A stretch of 14,848 nucleotides of DNA from NCBI GenBank assembly GCA_050732775.1, contig JBOHRN010000005.1, positions 1 through 14,848 of the forward strand, given 5' to 3'. Shown here in pieces: positions 1 through 7,465 of this stretch (within the stretch, counting starts at the first letter, position 1; each line of letters begins with the position of its first letter). The notes under the pieces are model-generated. The model saw nothing but the letters and a program-made list of their open reading frames with translations. It had not been told where the DNA came from and searched no databases. Both the position numbers and the translations under genes were made by a program. The stretch comes from JBOHRN01 sp050732775 (GTDB lineage: Bacteria; Gemmatimonadota; Gemmatimonadetes; Longimicrobiales; Longimicrobiaceae).

Positions 1-2
1 AA

Positions 3-1124
3 CTGACCGCCGCCGAGCAAGAGGTCGTCGCGGCGAGCAACTCCTTCGCTTTCGATCTGTTCCGCGAGCTCAGCAGCGAGCAGCCGGACTCGAACGTCTT
101 CATCTCGCCCTTAAGCGCCTCGATGGCACTGGGGATGACGCTCAACGGCGCCCGCGGTGAGACGTTTGACGCCATGCGCTCGACCCTCGGTTTCGACGGC
201 CTCTCGCAGTCTGAGATCAACGCCTCCTACCGGTCTCTCATCGACCTGCTGCGCGGCCTCGACCCTAAGGTTGAGATGCTGATCGGCAACTCGATCTGGT
301 ACCGCGACACCTTTCCCTTCGAGCAGGCGTTCTTTGATACCACGGAAACCTACTTCGACGCGGAGGTCGCGGGGCTCGACTTCACGGATCCCGCCTCGGT
401 GGACGTGATCAATGCCTGGGTCAACGAGAGCACAGAAGGAAAGATCGAAGATATCGTAGAAGCGCCGCTGCCTCCCGATGTCGTGATGTACCTGATCAAC
501 GCCATCTACTTCAAGGGAGATTGGACCGACCAGTTCTCGAAGGATCGCACGCACGATGCCCCCTTCACCACCTCGGACGGCGGCACCGTGACCGTCAAGC
601 TGATGCACCGTCCCGAGGCCGAGCTGCAGCACGTGGCGACCGCGGAGTATGAGGCCGTGGACCTCTCCTACGGCCGTGGCGCGTTCGCGATGACGGTCGT
701 CCTGCCCGCGCCGGACGGAAACGTGAACGACCTGATTCGCACCCTGGATGCTGAGAGCTGGAGTGAGATCGCGAATGCTTTCGAGGAGCGGACGCTCGAT
801 CTTTATCTGCCCCGTTTCCGCCTCGAATACGAGAAGAGCTTCAACGATGCACTCGAGGCGCTCGGGATGGGGATCGCCTTCGGGCCAGAGCAGGACTTCA
901 CCGGGATGAGCCCCGCCAACCCCTTCATCAGCGAGGTCTTCCAGAAGACCTACGTGAATGTGAACGAAGAGGGCACGACGGCTGCCGCGGTGACCAAGGT
1001 TTCGATGAACGAATCCGCGCCACCCAGCTTCCGCGCCGATCGCCCCTTCATCTTCGCCATCCGCGAGCGGTTCTCCGGGGCGATCCTGTTCATCGGCAAG
1101 ATGGAGGAGCCGCCGGCGGGGTGA
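3..1124 (+). CDS. Serpin-family protease inhibitor, 5'-truncated
   Basis: The frame is open from base 3 and has no start in the window, so the N-terminus, including any signal peptide, is missing. The first visible residues (NSFAFDLFREL, then NVFISPLSASMALGMTLNGA) are the serpin helix A/B region. The reactive-centre hinge is at about bases 964-1000: residues EEGTTAAAVT match the small-residue hinge of inhibitory serpins, which insert this loop into beta-sheet A and trap a protease covalently. The C-terminal PFIFAIRERFSGAILFIGKM is the usual serpin end. Counting from the hinge Gly as P15 puts P1 at Ser (NES/APP); aligning the following Pro-Pro puts it at the Glu before. The target is therefore unclear, and a basic-residue cutter such as trypsin is not suggested. 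It converges on glnS with 54 bp between. Family call is firm; inhibitory activity is inferred. Confidence 0.93.
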   Translation: MTAAEQEVVAASNSFAFDLFRELSSEQPDSNVFISPLSASMALGMTLNGARGETFDAMRSTLGFDGLSQSEINASYRSLIDLLRGLDPKVEMLIGNSIWYRDTFPFEQAFFDTTETYFDAEVAGLDFTDPASVDVINAWVNESTEGKIEDIVEAPLPPDVVMYLINAIYFKGDWTDQFSKDRTHDAPFTTSDGGTVTVKLMHRPEAELQHVATAEYEAVDLSYGRGAFAMTVVLPAPDGNVNDLIRTLDAESWSEIANAFEERTLDLYLPRFRLEYEKSFNDALEALGMGIAFGPEQDFTGMSPANPFISEVFQKTYVNVNEEGTTAAAVTKVSMNESAPPSFRADRPFIFAIRERFSGAILFIGKMEEPPAG

Positions 1125-1178
1125 CAGCGTTTGAACCGCAACCTGCTAGCTGGCCGGGGGGTGGAGGGACTGCCGCCC

Positions 1179-3527
1179 TTACCGTAACCGCTCGGCTAGC
1201 AGATCCTTGACCACGCGCGGGTTGGCGCTGCCACCGCTGGCGTGCATGACCCGGCCCACGAAGAAGCCGAGCAGCCCGGTGCGGCCGTCTCGGTACTCCT
1301 TCACTTTGCCGGGGTGAGAGGCGAGCGCCTCATCCACCAGCCGCGTCAACTCCTCCTCGTCGTTCACCTGGCGGAGCCCCTGCTGCTCCACGATCTCGCC
1401 TGGATCCCCACCGCGTGCCACCAGTTCGGCCAGGACTCGCCGGCCACCCGTGCTAGATAGAGAACCGTCTGCCACCAGCCGCACCAGGGCCGCCAGCTCC
1501 CGTCCGCCGAAGGGAAGCTCGGTCGCGCTCCGCTCTGCCAACTCACGCGGGAGTTCGTGCACCATCCAGTTGGCGGCGAGTTGCGGTGGCGCACCCGCCT
1601 CCACGGCGGCCTCAAAGAAACTGGCGGTTGCGCGGTCGCGGGTAAGCACTTCGGCGTCTCGCGGGTCGAGCCGGAGCTCGGTCTCGAAGCGGCGGCGGAG
1701 CGCTTCGAGTTCGGGGGAGCGCTCCTGCTCCTGGCGCGCTTTGGGCTGGGAGGCCTGCCGGCGCTCGGGCTCCGTTTGCTCCCCATCACCCCCCTTGCTC
1801 ATCGCCGCCCGGCGCTTGGGAGCGGCCAGCTCGCGCGCCGCCCAGCTGTCGCGCAGGGTGACGGTGCGGTTGAGCACGGGTCGGCCCGGCGCCCAATCCA
1901 CCGGATCGGTAAAGAAGTATCCCAAGCGCTCGAGTTGCAGGTGGCTGCCCGGCGCCAGCCCGGCCACCGCGGGCTCGGCCACCGCCCCGGCTGCCACCAC
2001 GAGCGACTCGGGGTTGAGACGCTCGCGAGGGTCGGCTCCTTCCGCTTCGGGGTCGGCGACGCGGAAGAGCCGGTCGTAGAGCCGGACCTCCACCGGCGCG
2101 GCGTGGGCTGCCGAGACCCAGTGGATCGTGCCCTTGACGGCCCTCCCCCCGGGTGAGCCGCCGCCGCGTGTCTCCGGCAGGTAGGCGCAGCGTAGCTCCG
2201 AGACCTCTCCCTCGGCGCCGCGCACCACTTGGTCGCAACGGATCACGTAGCCGTAGCGGAGCCGTACCTCGCCACCCGGCTGGAGCCGGTGAAACCCCTT
2301 GGGCGGGTCCTCACGGAAGTCGCTCCGGTCGATGAAGAGCTCGCGGGAGAAGGGGAGGGGGCGCGTGCCCTCGCGCGGCACGTCGCGGGGCCAGAGGGGC
2401 GCGTCGAAGGTCTCGCTAGCGCCCTCGGGGTAGTTGGTGATTACGACCTTCACCGGGTCGATGACGGCCATGTAACGCGGCGCCCGCCGGTTCAGGTCGT
2501 CCCGCACGGCGTATTCGAGCTTGCCGCTGTCGATGCGCGTGTTCGCCTTGGAGACTCCGATCAGCTCGCAGAACGAGCGGATCGCCTCGGGCGTAACGCC
2601 GCGCCGCCGCAATCCGGCCAGCGTGGGCATGCGCGGGTCGTCCCACCCGCTGACGTACCCTTCGCTCACTAGGGCGCCCAGCTTCCGCTTGCTGAGCACG
2701 GTGTGGTCTAGCTCCAGCCGGGCGAATTCGTACTGCCTGGGTCGCGCCGGCCGGCCACCCTCAGACTCAACAAACTCTACCCAGCCCTCGGCCACCCAGT
2801 CGTAGAGCGGCCGGTGCACCTCGAACTCGAGGGTGCAGAGGGAGTGTGTAACTCCCTCGATGGCGTCCTCGATGGTGTGCGCGAAGTCGTACATGGGGTA
2901 GACCGACCAGGCGTCGCCGGTGCGGTGGTGGGTGGCGTGGCGGATTCGGTAGAGGAGGGGGTCGCGCAGCAGCATGTTGTTGGCGGCCATGTCGATACGG
3001 GCGCGCAGCACGTGGGCTCCGTCGGGAAAGTCACCCGCCTTCATCCGCCGCAGCAGCCGCAGCGACTCCTCAGCGCTCCGCTCCCGGAAGGGGCTCGGCG
3101 TCCCCGGCTCGGTTACCGTCCCCCGGTTCGCGCGGATCTCTTTCTCGCTCTGGCTGTCCACGTAGGCGTGTCCGGTCTGCACCAGCCACTCCGCGAAGCG
3201 GTACATCTGCTCAAAGTAGTCGGAGGCGAAAAGGGGCTTATCCCCGAAGTCGCCGCCGAGCCAGCGCACGTCGTCCACGATTGAACCAACGTAGCGCTCT
3301 TCCTCCTTGAGAGGGTTGGTGTCGTCGAAGCGGAGGTTGCAGCGGCCGCCGTACTCCTCCGCGATCCCGAAGTTGAGCACGATCGCCTTGGCGTGGCCGA
3401 TGTGCAGGTAACCGTTCGGCTCGGGCGGGAACCGCGTGGTCACGCTCCGGTGCCTGCCGGAGCCGAGGTCGCCGTCGATGATCTGGCGGATAAAGTCGCG
3501 GGAAGCTGAAGATCGGTCTTGGTTCAC
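1179..3527 (-). CDS. glnS: Glutaminyl-tRNA synthetase with C-terminal YqeY-like tRNA-binding domain
   Basis: Class I synthetase that charges tRNA-Gln with glutamine in the cytoplasm. Of 782 residues, about 1-570 form the standard GlnRS: FPPEPNGYLHIGHAKAI with HIGH at 42-45, the RFDDTNP block near 66-72 and the KMSKS equivalent VLSKR at 277-281, followed by the two-barrel anticodon-binding region. A charged linker (about 571-606) leads to a tail (about 607-782) with GatB/YqeY-type sequence, ending in the typical GLLGFFVGRVMHASGGSANP and VKDLLAERL. Deinococcus GlnRS is known for such a tail, where it adds tRNA affinity. The start is GTG at 3525-3527; minus-strand GGAG six bases ahead is a plausible ribosome-binding site. 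It diverges from gltX across 136 bp. Presence of GlnRS implies direct Gln-tRNA synthesis; whether GatCAB also exists cannot be seen here. Confidence 0.96.
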   Translation of the reverse strand: MNQDRSSASRDFIRQIIDGDLGSGRHRSVTTRFPPEPNGYLHIGHAKAIVLNFGIAEEYGGRCNLRFDDTNPLKEEERYVGSIVDDVRWLGGDFGDKPLFASDYFEQMYRFAEWLVQTGHAYVDSQSEKEIRANRGTVTEPGTPSPFRERSAEESLRLLRRMKAGDFPDGAHVLRARIDMAANNMLLRDPLLYRIRHATHHRTGDAWSVYPMYDFAHTIEDAIEGVTHSLCTLEFEVHRPLYDWVAEGWVEFVESEGGRPARPRQYEFARLELDHTVLSKRKLGALVSEGYVSGWDDPRMPTLAGLRRRGVTPEAIRSFCELIGVSKANTRIDSGKLEYAVRDDLNRRAPRYMAVIDPVKVVITNYPEGASETFDAPLWPRDVPREGTRPLPFSRELFIDRSDFREDPPKGFHRLQPGGEVRLRYGYVIRCDQVVRGAEGEVSELRCAYLPETRGGGSPGGRAVKGTIHWVSAAHAAPVEVRLYDRLFRVADPEAEGADPRERLNPESLVVAAGAVAEPAVAGLAPGSHLQLERLGYFFTDPVDWAPGRPVLNRTVTLRDSWAARELAAPKRRAAMSKGGDGEQTEPERRQASQPKARQEQERSPELEALRRRFETELRLDPRDAEVLTRDRATASFFEAAVEAGAPPQLAANWMVHELPRELAERSATELPFGGRELAALVRLVADGSLSSTGGRRVLAELVARGGDPGEIVEQQGLRQVNDEEELTRLVDEALASHPGKVKEYRDGRTGLLGFFVGRVMHASGGSANPRVVKDLLAERLR

Positions 3528-3650
3528 GTCTCACTCCGTCTCGGGGAGGTTTCGCGCCCGTGGCCAGGCGCTCCGCGCGAGTTCCCGTCATTCTACGCCC
3601 CCCCGCCCGGCCCGACCATACCGGGGTGGTCAGCGGCGGGCGGCGTGCCT

Positions 3651-3658
3651 TATCTTTG
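3651..3658 (+). promoter_or_regulatory. Probable gltX promoter, TAnnTTTG-type -7 element
   Basis: TATCTTTG matches the -7 consensus TAnnTTTG known from Bacteroidota. The A of the first gltX ATG is six bases after the element, so the transcript would begin at or very near the start codon. No Shine-Dalgarno sequence precedes that ATG, which agrees with a leaderless message. The -33 position (3628-3631) reads GGTC, not TTTG, so that half is not supported. The same eight bases precede tRNA-Arg. Confidence 0.55.
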
Positions 3659-3663
3659 CCGCT

Positions 3664-5112
3664 ATGATGACCAACCCGCCGCAGGTCCGCGTCCGCTTCG
3701 CGCCGAGCCCCACCGGCCACCTCCACGTCGGCGGAGCGCGTACCGCTCTCTTCAACTGGCTATTTGCCCGCAAGCATACCGGTACCTTCGTGCTGCGCAT
3801 CGAAGACACTGACCGGGAGCGGTCGAGCCCCGAGATGACCGAAGCTATCCTCTCCGGTCTCAGCTGGCTAGGGCTCGACTGGGACGAGGGACCGCTCCAC
3901 CAGGCCGACGGGGTGGAGCGCCACCGGGCGGCGGCCGAGCGGCTACTGGCCGAAGGGAAGGCGTACCGCTGCTACTACACCCCCGGGGAGCTCGCAGCCC
4001 AGCGGGCCGAGATCGGGGAGGGGTACCAGTACCGGCGGCTCTCCGGCCAGGAGAGCCGGCTCAGGGCCGGGCGGGGAGATCTCTACACTGTCCGCTTCCA
4101 AGTGCCAAGGGGCGAGACGGTTTGGGACGACTTAGTCCACGGCGAGACCCGCTTCAGGAGCGAGGACGTGGAAGACTTCATCATCCTCCGCTCCGACGGC
4201 ACACCGGTCTATAACCTGGCCGCGGTGTCGGACGACGCCGAAGCCGGTATTAGCGACGTGATCCGGGGCGACGACCACCTCTCCAACACTCCGCGCCAGA
4301 TCATGCTGTACCAAGCACTCGGGCTGCCGGTGCCGCGCTTTGCCCACGTACCGATGATCCTCGGCCCGGATGGCAGGCGGCTCAGCAAGCGGCATGGCGC
4401 GGCGTCGGTAGAAGAGTACCGGGAACGGGGCATCCTGCCGGACGCTCTGGCCAACTTCCTGGCACTGCTCGGCTGGTCTCCGGGGGAGGACCGGGAGGTG
4501 ATGGAAAGGGCCGAGATGGTCTCTCTCTTCTCTCTCCAGCGTGTCAATAAGAAGAGTTCGGTGTTTGACCCGGAGAAGCTCCTCTGGATGAACTCCCAGT
4601 ATATTGTGAGGACTCCGGCGGAGGAGCTGGTCCCCTTGATGACCTCCGCCTTGGAAGAGGCGGGCGTGATCTCCGGGACCGAAGCCCAGGAGCGCCGTGA
4701 CGACCTGGCGCGGTTGGTCGAAGCGCTCAAGCCGCGTTCCCACACGGTGCGCGAGATGGTGGACCAGGCGCGGGTCTACTTCGGGCCCGAGGTAGAGTAC
4801 GACCAGCAAGCCGTGGCCAAGCACTGGCGGCACGCGGGCGAGGTCGCGGCGCGGCTGGAGGCCGTGCGCGACGCGCTGGAGCGGCTCGACGCTTGGACGC
4901 CCGAGAGTATTGAAGAGGCGTTGCGGAGTGCGGCCGGGCAGCTCGGGGTCGGGTTCGGGAAGGTGGCCCAGCCGCTCCGGATAGCGCTCACCGGCTCGGC
5001 AGCCAGCCCCGGTATCGATGTGGTCGTCTCGGTGCTGGGACCAGAGAACGCGCTAGGGCGCCTCGAACTAGCCCTGGAGTGGCTGCGCCAGGACTCGGGA
5101 GGGAACTCTTAG
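3664..5112 (+). CDS. gltX: Glutamyl-tRNA synthetase
   Basis: Class I synthetase that charges tRNA-Glu. With the start at 3664 it is 482 residues, the normal bacterial size; an upstream extension of the open frame is ignored because family similarity begins at VRVRFAPSPTGHLHVGGART (residues 8-27, HIGH motif as HVGG). Further marks are LRIEDTDRERS near 44-54, the RGDDHLSNTPRQ block near 201-212, and RLSKRHG at 239-245 (KMSKS loop). The helical anticodon-binding domain fills the C-terminal third. A second ATG follows the first directly, so the start may be one codon later. No ribosome-binding site is visible, and the promoter element ends five bases before the ATG. It lies divergent from glnS and upstream of tRNA-Arg. 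Whether it discriminates tRNA-Glu from tRNA-Gln cannot be read by eye; the neighbouring GlnRS suggests it does. Confidence 0.96.
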   Translation: MMTNPPQVRVRFAPSPTGHLHVGGARTALFNWLFARKHTGTFVLRIEDTDRERSSPEMTEAILSGLSWLGLDWDEGPLHQADGVERHRAAAERLLAEGKAYRCYYTPGELAAQRAEIGEGYQYRRLSGQESRLRAGRGDLYTVRFQVPRGETVWDDLVHGETRFRSEDVEDFIILRSDGTPVYNLAAVSDDAEAGISDVIRGDDHLSNTPRQIMLYQALGLPVPRFAHVPMILGPDGRRLSKRHGAASVEEYRERGILPDALANFLALLGWSPGEDREVMERAEMVSLFSLQRVNKKSSVFDPEKLLWMNSQYIVRTPAEELVPLMTSALEEAGVISGTEAQERRDDLARLVEALKPRSHTVREMVDQARVYFGPEVEYDQQAVAKHWRHAGEVAARLEAVRDALERLDAWTPESIEEALRSAAGQLGVGFGKVAQPLRIALTGSAASPGIDVVVSVLGPENALGRLELALEWLRQDSGGNS

Positions 5113-5117
5113 GTGGC

Positions 5118-5148
5118 TTTTTATCCGGGGAATTAAGGGTTATCTTTG
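5118..5148 (+). promoter_or_regulatory. Probable tRNA-Arg promoter, TAnnTTTG type
   Basis: TATCTTTG at 5141-5148 is identical to the element before gltX. TTTT at 5118-5121 lies exactly 19 bases upstream, the spacing of the Bacteroidota TTTG-N19-TAnnTTTG promoter, with three of four bases matching. The mature tRNA begins 12 bases after the element, leaving a short leader for RNase P. The promoter starts only five bases after the gltX stop. It may also serve the TPR gene and lgt downstream. Confidence 0.6.
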
Positions 5149-5159
5149 CTTCCACGGCC

Positions 5160-5233
5160 GCCCCCGTAGCTCAGGCGGATAGAGCGCCGGATTCCTAATC
5201 CGGAGGCCACAGGTTCGAGTCCTGTCGGGGGCA
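5160..5233 (+). tRNA. tRNA-Arg, anticodon CCT
   Basis: A full cloverleaf can be drawn. The acceptor GCCCCCG (5160-5166) pairs with CGGGGGC (5226-5232), with discriminator A at 5233. The D stem is GCTC/GAGC. The anticodon stem CCGGA/TCCGG encloses loop TTCCTAA with anticodon CCT, which reads AGG. The T arm is ACAGG-TTCGAGT-CCTGT. CCA is not encoded. A TPR gene follows 49 bases downstream on the same strand, and no terminator is visible between them. Confidence 0.97.
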
Positions 5234-5282
5234 CTGCCCACCCGCTACCTTGTGCGCTGCTCATCGCCAAATAACACCGTTC

Positions 5283-5978
5283 ATGGCTGCTCCCACAACC
5301 GACACCCGCGGCGCTAGCCCGGCCCCCGAGGACGAACTCTCGGCCCGCGCCCTGGAGGCGCTGGCCTGGACACAGAAGAACGCCCGCTGGACGATCCTGG
5401 GGCTGGCCTCCGTGGTCATCCTGGTGGGGGGGCTACTCTACTACCGCTCCTACAGCGAGGACCGGCGCGCGCGGGCGGCCAGCGACTTCATGCAGGTCGA
5501 GGTGTCGGTGCAATCGGGCAACGTGCAACTCGCCCGGCGCGACCTGGAGTCGTTCATCGCCCGCTACGACGGCACCATCTACGCCGACGAGGCGCGCTTG
5601 GCGCTGGCGCGGCTCTACCTGGACGCCAGGGAGCCCGCGCGGGCGGTGGAAACGCTGCAACCGGCGGCGGCAGATCTAGACGCGCCGCTCGGTGTGCAGG
5701 CAGCCCTGCTACTTGGCGTCTCGTACCAGTCCGCAGAGCGGTACGCCGAGGCGGTGGAGGTGTACCGGCGCGTGAGCCGCGAAGCCCCGCTCGACTACCG
5801 GCGGCGCGAGGCGCTGGAGCGGTTGGCGCTGGTCCACGCCGGGGTCGGCGATCACGCTGACGCCGCGGGGGCGTACCGGGAGATTCTGGCGTCTTTGCCG
5901 GACGACTCGCCCGAGAGGCCGTACTACGAGATGCGGCTCGCCGAGAGCGAAGCCCGCGCCAGGGCGGCCGCCCGCTAG
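5283..5978 (+). CDS. Membrane-anchored tetratricopeptide-repeat protein (YfgM/TPR_21-like)
   Basis: 231 residues from the ATG at 5283; an in-frame ATG at 5250 is less likely because homologous proteins start close to the membrane segment. A charged 35-residue cytoplasmic part is followed by one transmembrane helix (about 36-54, WTILGLASVVILVGGLLYY). The outer part consists of TPR-like helical pairs. One has the pattern LARLYLDAREPARAVETL (108-125), and another is around 143-170. The layout matches YfgM-type proteins, which act near SecYEG and periplasmic chaperones in E. coli, and also BamD-like scaffolds, so the partner is not determined. No ribosome-binding site is seen. It follows tRNA-Arg and precedes lgt by 16 bp, suggesting co-transcription with lipoprotein maturation. 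Confidence 0.85.
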   Translation: MAAPTTDTRGASPAPEDELSARALEALAWTQKNARWTILGLASVVILVGGLLYYRSYSEDRRARAASDFMQVEVSVQSGNVQLARRDLESFIARYDGTIYADEARLALARLYLDAREPARAVETLQPAAADLDAPLGVQAALLLGVSYQSAERYAEAVEVYRRVSREAPLDYRRREALERLALVHAGVGDHADAAGAYREILASLPDDSPERPYYEMRLAESEARARAAAR

Positions 5979-5994
5979 CGCCCTTTCCTTTCAG

Positions 5995-6981
5995 GTGACA
6001 CCCTTCGCGGCGGCGCTGCTCGAAATACCCTACCCCTGGCTAGACCCGGTGGCCCTCGACCTGCCGGGGCCCATCGACCTGCGCTGGTACGGGCTTTCCT
6101 ACCTGGCCGCCTTCGGGGTCGGTTACCTGATCCTCAAGTGGCTGGCCCGCGAACGGTTCCTGCGGCTCGACCAGGAGCAAGTGGGCGACCTCTTGGTGGC
6201 TCTCATTGTAGGCGTTTTCCTGGGTGGCAGGGTCGGCTACATCCTCTTTTACGACTTTTCCTCCTTCGCCGCCAACCCGATCCGCATCTTCAAGGTTTGG
6301 GAGGGGGGGATGTCTTTCCACGGCGGGTTCATCGGCGTGATCTTAGCAGCCGTTTGGTTCGTGCGAACCCGCCGGGCTAGCTTTCTGGAGTTGGGAGATT
6401 CGGTGGTCTTGGCCACTCCGCTAGGTATCTTCTTCGTACGCTGCGCCAACTTCATCAACGGTGAACTGTACGGCCGCGTTACCGACCAGAGCGTGCCGTG
6501 GGCCATGCGTTTTCCCACCGACCCGGTGGCACTCCGGCTCCTGGGGGCCGACCGGGCGGACTCCATGCGCGGCCGGGAGCAAATCATTTCCCAGGCGTAC
6601 GAGAGCGGGTCGTGGCAGGCGGTCCGTGACCAGGTGCCGCTGCGCCACCCCTCGCAGCTCTACCAAGGGCTCACCGAGGGGCTGCTGGTGGCGGTAATCT
6701 TATGGCTCTTCTTCTGGTGGACGCGGAAGCGCGGGTGGCGGCCTCCTCACGGTACCTTCGGGGCCCTCTTCTTGCTCCTCTACGGGAGCTTCCGGCTGGT
6801 GACCGAGAACTTCCGCCAACCCGACGCCCAGTTTCGCGGCCCCGGCGACCCCCTGGGTGCCGTGCTGGGGCCGCTGACCATGGGGCAAGTGCTGAGCGCT
6901 TTGATGCTCTTGGGGGGGATCGGACTCTTGGTCTGGCTCTGGCGGCGGGCGGCTACTCTCCGAGCGCCCGGTCCCGGATGA
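5995..6981 (+). CDS. lgt: Phosphatidylglycerol:prolipoprotein diacylglyceryl transferase
   Basis: Inner-membrane enzyme that transfers diacylglycerol from phosphatidylglycerol to the lipobox cysteine of prolipoproteins, the first maturation step. 328 residues, several hydrophobic helices. Hallmarks are the MSFHGGFIG loop (His109 corresponds to E. coli His103), the signature RCANFINGELYGRVTDQ (149-165, Arg149 corresponding to Arg143), HPSQLYQGLTEG (218-229), and GSFRLVTENFR (264-274, with the essential Arg). It is somewhat longer than E. coli Lgt, partly through an insert near 185-215. The start is GTG at 5995, 16 bp after the TPR gene, without a clear ribosome-binding site. Two lipobox proteins lie in the same window (9183 and 12860). 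Its last 29 bases overlap the opposing GroES-like gene. Confidence 0.97.
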   Translation: MTPFAAALLEIPYPWLDPVALDLPGPIDLRWYGLSYLAAFGVGYLILKWLARERFLRLDQEQVGDLLVALIVGVFLGGRVGYILFYDFSSFAANPIRIFKVWEGGMSFHGGFIGVILAAVWFVRTRRASFLELGDSVVLATPLGIFFVRCANFINGELYGRVTDQSVPWAMRFPTDPVALRLLGADRADSMRGREQIISQAYESGSWQAVRDQVPLRHPSQLYQGLTEGLLVAVILWLFFWWTRKRGWRPPHGTFGALFLLLYGSFRLVTENFRQPDAQFRGPGDPLGAVLGPLTMGQVLSALMLLGGIGLLVWLWRRAATLRAPGPG

Positions 6982-7327
6982 GTAGCAGGATGCTCGCGTG
7001 GCCCACGATGAGGTACTTGGTCTCGTCGATCTCGACCTCGATGGCCGGGCTGCGCAGAAAGACGGCGTAATCTCCTTTCCTCGCCTGCAGGGGCACGTAC
7101 TCCATCTCCCCCGTCCCCGAGGGGCGGCTCCACGGCTCGCCCTGGTCGGCGCTGCGCGCCATGGGGTAGCCCGGCCCCACGTTTACGATGTAGCCGCCGC
7201 CCACCTTTTCTTTCTCGGCCACACCCTGGGGCAGGTAGAGTCCCGAGGGGGTCTTGTCGCTCTCTTCCGGCTTGATCAGGACCTTGTCTCCCACCACCAC
7301 CACTTCGCGGTTCGGCTTCGCGCTCAT
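6953..7327 (-). CDS. GroES-like (Cpn10 family) protein, orphan
   Basis: 124 residues from the ATG at 7325-7327 (MSAKPNREVVVVGDKVLIKP). The open frame extends 23 codons further upstream, but that part does not look like Cpn10. The N-terminal strand VVVVGDKVLIKPEE, the loop SGLYLPQGVAEKEKVGGGYIVNVGPG (in two parts, about 27-52) and the C-terminal KGDYAVF...KYLIVGHASILLLI follow the GroES fold. Canonical GroES has about 95 residues. The excess lies mainly in an insert after the VNVGPG strand (about 53-75, polar and Pro/Ser-rich) and in a long LRSPAIEVEID segment. No groEL is adjacent, so it may be a paralogue with another role. It converges with lgt (29 bp overlap) and diverges from thiL. A minus-strand TACCTTTA at 7390-7383 is a weak TAnnTTTG-like candidate promoter. 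Confidence 0.85.
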   Translation of the reverse strand: MSAKPNREVVVVGDKVLIKPEESDKTPSGLYLPQGVAEKEKVGGGYIVNVGPGYPMARSADQGEPWSRPSGTGEMEYVPLQARKGDYAVFLRSPAIEVEIDETKYLIVGHASILLLIRDRALGE

Positions 7328-7465
7328 TGGGCGATTCGATTCGGGTACTAGAGTGCCGCGCCAAGGGGGCGCTCGCGGATTGTAAAGGTAACCCATTTTT
7401 CAGCCGTTTTCATCCGGGCGGGCGGGAAGAGTTGCCAGCAGAGCCAGAAAGGGTTATACGGAGGC

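Noticed and set aside
1125..1178. Bidirectional terminator between serpin and glnS
   Set aside because: GC-rich, but I could not draw a stem with a T run on either strand.
3436..3663. Upstream extension of the gltX frame
   Set aside because: It would overlap glnS and has no GluRS similarity. The family begins just after the ATG at 3664, which follows a promoter box.
7328..7396. 23-codon N-terminal extension of the GroES-like gene
   Set aside because: The added residues are Pro/Arg-rich and unlike Cpn10. The ATG at 7325-7327 gives a normal N-terminus.
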